DNA of 6,408 bases from JBLIOB01 sp047639575. Its GTDB lineage: Bacteria > Bacteroidota > Bacteroidia > Flavobacteriales_D > Parvicellaceae. The notes below the pieces were generated by a model, which worked only from the letters and a program-made list of their open reading frames with translations, had not been told where the DNA came from and did no database searches. Where the stretch lies: assembly GCA_047639575.1 (NCBI GenBank), contig JBLIOB010000250.1:1-6408 (forward strand), given 5' to 3'. The position numbers and the translations under genes were made by a program. Below are positions 5,457-6,408 of this stretch, piece by piece (the first letter of the stretch is position 1; each line of letters opens with the position of its first letter).

Positions 5457-6067
5457 TTAGTTTTCAGTTTGTTCAATTGAACGGAAACTTTGACCCCTAT
5501 AGTTTTAGTTCGGTATTTAGTAAGTGCAGTATAGTTCGAAGAACCGTGACTAGTGATCACGAATAAAGCAGGGTTTGTCTCTCCTCCATGAATAGAGCAA
5601 AACGGAATTATCGAAACATTGGCTGGGCTATTTGAGCGTTTTATATTGAATGGAAGGGCTATTCTCCCAAACCACTCACTATGGCCGTTTAGACCTCCTT
5701 TGGTAATGCCAGTTGTCAATCTTAATCCAATCAATTTCCGTTTTATGCTATTATTCAATTCTAAACTAACGAACGCCTGAGGAATGGTTAAGTAATTAGA
5801 TAGATGTCCGTCTGTTAATCTTTGAGATATCCCAATTCCCCCGCCAACACAAACTGGTCCAACTGATCTTTGATACTGGGCTGAGATGCCAAAGGAATAA
5901 TCGTTGTGCCGTATCTCATGAGATTGATAGGGGGCACGATCCTTAGTGAAAGCCTTGATCACATAATAATCAAAGCCAGGTTCAATGCCGATTGACCATA
6001 ATTTATCCTGTGCAATGCCTTGTCCGCATAGAAATATGACCAGAATAATATTTATAATTTTCTTCAA
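5441..6067 (-). CDS. Small predicted outer-membrane beta-barrel protein (TTG start)
   Basis: 208 aa. Residues 1-20 are a signal peptide (MKKIINIILV...GIAQ) and the mature part opens DKLWSIGIEPGFDYYVIK. The rest alternates polar and hydrophobic residues in short strands (FGISAQYQRSVG, VCVGGGIGIS, RKLIGLRLTTGITKGG, SIIPFCSIHGG) and closes TIGVKVSVQL, the pattern of an 8-strand-type porin-like outer-membrane domain. I cannot name a specific family or substrate. The start is TTG at 6067-6065. No ATG lies near it in frame, and it is the only start that keeps the complete signal peptide. The last residues (LKTNPNKT) follow the final strand and are encoded by DNA of the attC-like site, so the tail may have been acquired with the cassette junction. 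The gene sits alone between two attC-like sites. The front core G|TTAGGG is 17 nt upstream of the start. Confidence 0.72.
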   Translation of the reverse strand: MKKIINIILVIFLCGQGIAQDKLWSIGIEPGFDYYVIKAFTKDRAPYQSHEIRHNDYSFGISAQYQRSVGPVCVGGGIGISQRLTDGHLSNYLTIPQAFVSLELNNSIKRKLIGLRLTTGITKGGLNGHSEWFGRIALPFNIKRSNSPANVSIIPFCSIHGGETNPALFVITSHGSSNYTALTKYRTKTIGVKVSVQLNKLKTNPNKT

Positions 6068-6078
6068 CCGTGTATTAA

Positions 6079-6151
6079 CCCTAACGTTAGGTCTAAAGCT
6101 AGTGATAAAAAGCCGTAGGTCTTTTTGAATGAGCTTTAGACCGTGTTATAG
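6079..6151 (-). repeat. attC-like site upstream of the beta-barrel gene (best-formed)
   Basis: On the minus strand it runs: CTATAAC (6151-6145), spacer AC, GGTCTAAAGCT (6142-6132), spacer CATTC, AAAAAG (6126-6121), a small tip in which CC can pair with GG, CTTTTT (6112-6107), spacer ATCACT, AGCTTTAGACC (6100-6090), TAAC, GTTAGGG (6085-6079). The 11-bp and 6-bp stems are perfect, the interruptions are unpaired, and outer TAAC/GTTA can also pair, reproducing the R''-L''-L'-R' architecture of attC. It would belong to a cassette lying to the right, beyond the window. The inner AAAAAG...CTTTTT could act as a weak bidirectional terminator, the main competing explanation. Confidence 0.5.
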
Positions 6152-6408
6152 TTCGTTTTCATTTGATTTGAATATATGAAAACCCTGTCGTTAGTGGAGC
6201 CGCAGCTTGACATGGTCGCTGATGTTTTTATTGGATTTATGTCCGGATAAATAACCGTCAAAACTCAGAAAAAGGTTGTCCTAGAGATGTGATTATTGAT
6301 GAATTTTGTATTCCTTAAACTTGATTCCCAGTTTAAAATCCATGAACTTTGCTAAGCTTTGGCGATTTCTAATTGCCTTGAGTATAACTCAGATCATCCT
6401 TCGATCTT
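6152..6408. other. Gene-free right end with a short degraded reading frame
   Basis: I find no intact gene in these 257 bp on either strand. On the minus strand the frame from 6388 to a TAA at 6295-6293 reads 31 residues (VILKAIRNRQSLAKFMDFKLG and on). It continues rightwards as DRRMI before an in-frame TGA at 6391-6389. This may be the tail of a decayed gene whose body lies beyond the window, but I do not recognise a family. No promoter of the Bacteroidota type (TTG...TAnnTTTG) stands out, and no tRNA or RNA motif was seen. Confidence 0.3.

Larger units (their letters stand above)
2689..6151 (-). mobile_element. Putative integron-like gene-cassette array (CALIN-like)
   Basis: All genes here lie on the minus strand. 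Read in that direction, the unit [short core, gene, imperfect palindrome, short core] recurs. Palindromes occupy 6151-6079, 5456-5385, 3853-3760 and 2787-2689. Three lie at or just past the 3' end of the beta-barrel, RhuM and TonB-like genes. Cores of the form AAC|GTTAGGG, AAC|GCTGTGG, AAC|GCTCCTT and AAC|GTTAAAC end them. Fronts precede gene starts by 17 nt (beta-barrel), 16 nt (S24) and 4 or 37 nt (TonB-like). Integron theory predicts that a cassette's front core and its own 3' core were one site in the free circle. Pairing is 10/10 for the beta-barrel cassette, 5/7 for S24-RhuM and 6/7 for the TonB-like one. No integrase or attI is in the window, so this would be an array lacking a visible integrase or its distal end. 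Alternatives are unrelated terminator hairpins or a MITE-like family. Confidence 0.45.

Noticed and set aside
6076..6085. TAACCCTAAC as telomere-type (TTAGGG) repeat
   Set aside because: Only about one and a half units at each of two places, in a bacterial context. The inverted arrangement around one gene explains it better.
1..6408. CRISPR array, tRNA, rRNA or riboswitch
   Set aside because: No regularly spaced direct repeats, cloverleaf or TTCGA-type arm with CCA end, and no recognisable aptamer were seen on either strand.

Overview
The window looks like the chromosome of a Bacteroidota species, probably a gliding or Type IX secretion (T9SS)-bearing member of Flavobacteriia or Cytophagia. 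The evidence is a gliding-associated (type B) C-terminal sorting signal, a PorE-like lipoprotein-style gene and a PorP/SprF gene in a tight operon. The DNA is AT-rich, signal peptides end in AQ or GQ, and Shine-Dalgarno sequences are weak or absent. No genus can be named from the sequence alone.

Left part, + strand (1-2671): an ordered T9SS-type operon. It holds the last 34 codons of a secreted protein with a type B sorting domain, then a TPR/PD40-repeat/carboxypeptidase-regulatory-like protein (524 aa) that lacks the OmpA-like domain usual in PorE-type proteins, then a PorP/SprF outer-membrane protein (331 aa). The genes overlap as TAATG and ATGA, which indicates translational coupling.

Right part, - strand (about 2689-6151): accessory DNA. 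It holds a MORN-like/TonB C-terminal protein, a RhuM-family protein, a small S24 (LexA-like) peptidase-domain protein and a small predicted outer-membrane beta-barrel protein. All are on the minus strand. At four places there is an imperfect palindrome of 72-99 nt bordered by short cores of the AAC|G(T/C)T type, with the layout of integron attC sites. Three of these sites sit at or just past the 3' end of a visible minus-strand gene. Three cassette-front cores lie 4-37 nt upstream of the next gene. Front and back cores of the same putative cassette are complementary, over 10 of 10 bases for the beta-barrel gene. I read this as a probable integron-like gene-cassette array (CALIN-like, since no integrase lies in the window) abutting the T9SS operon. 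This is inference from structure and needs covariance-model confirmation.

Inside the array, in the opposite orientation (3625-3731, + strand), lies the 3' end of a group II intron. Its domain VI pairs almost perfectly and shows a bulged adenosine 7 nt from a CGAC terminus. Its domain V is broken by a 27-bp insertion carrying the widespread CCTGAGCCTG(A/T)CGAAGG palindromic element. The far right (6152-6408) has no intact gene, only a short degraded reading frame.

Functionally, the left operon belongs to secretion and surface machinery. The right side is a set of independent cargo genes (envelope proteins and a RhuM/S24 pair of defence-island character) that seem to have been collected individually rather than to work as one pathway.
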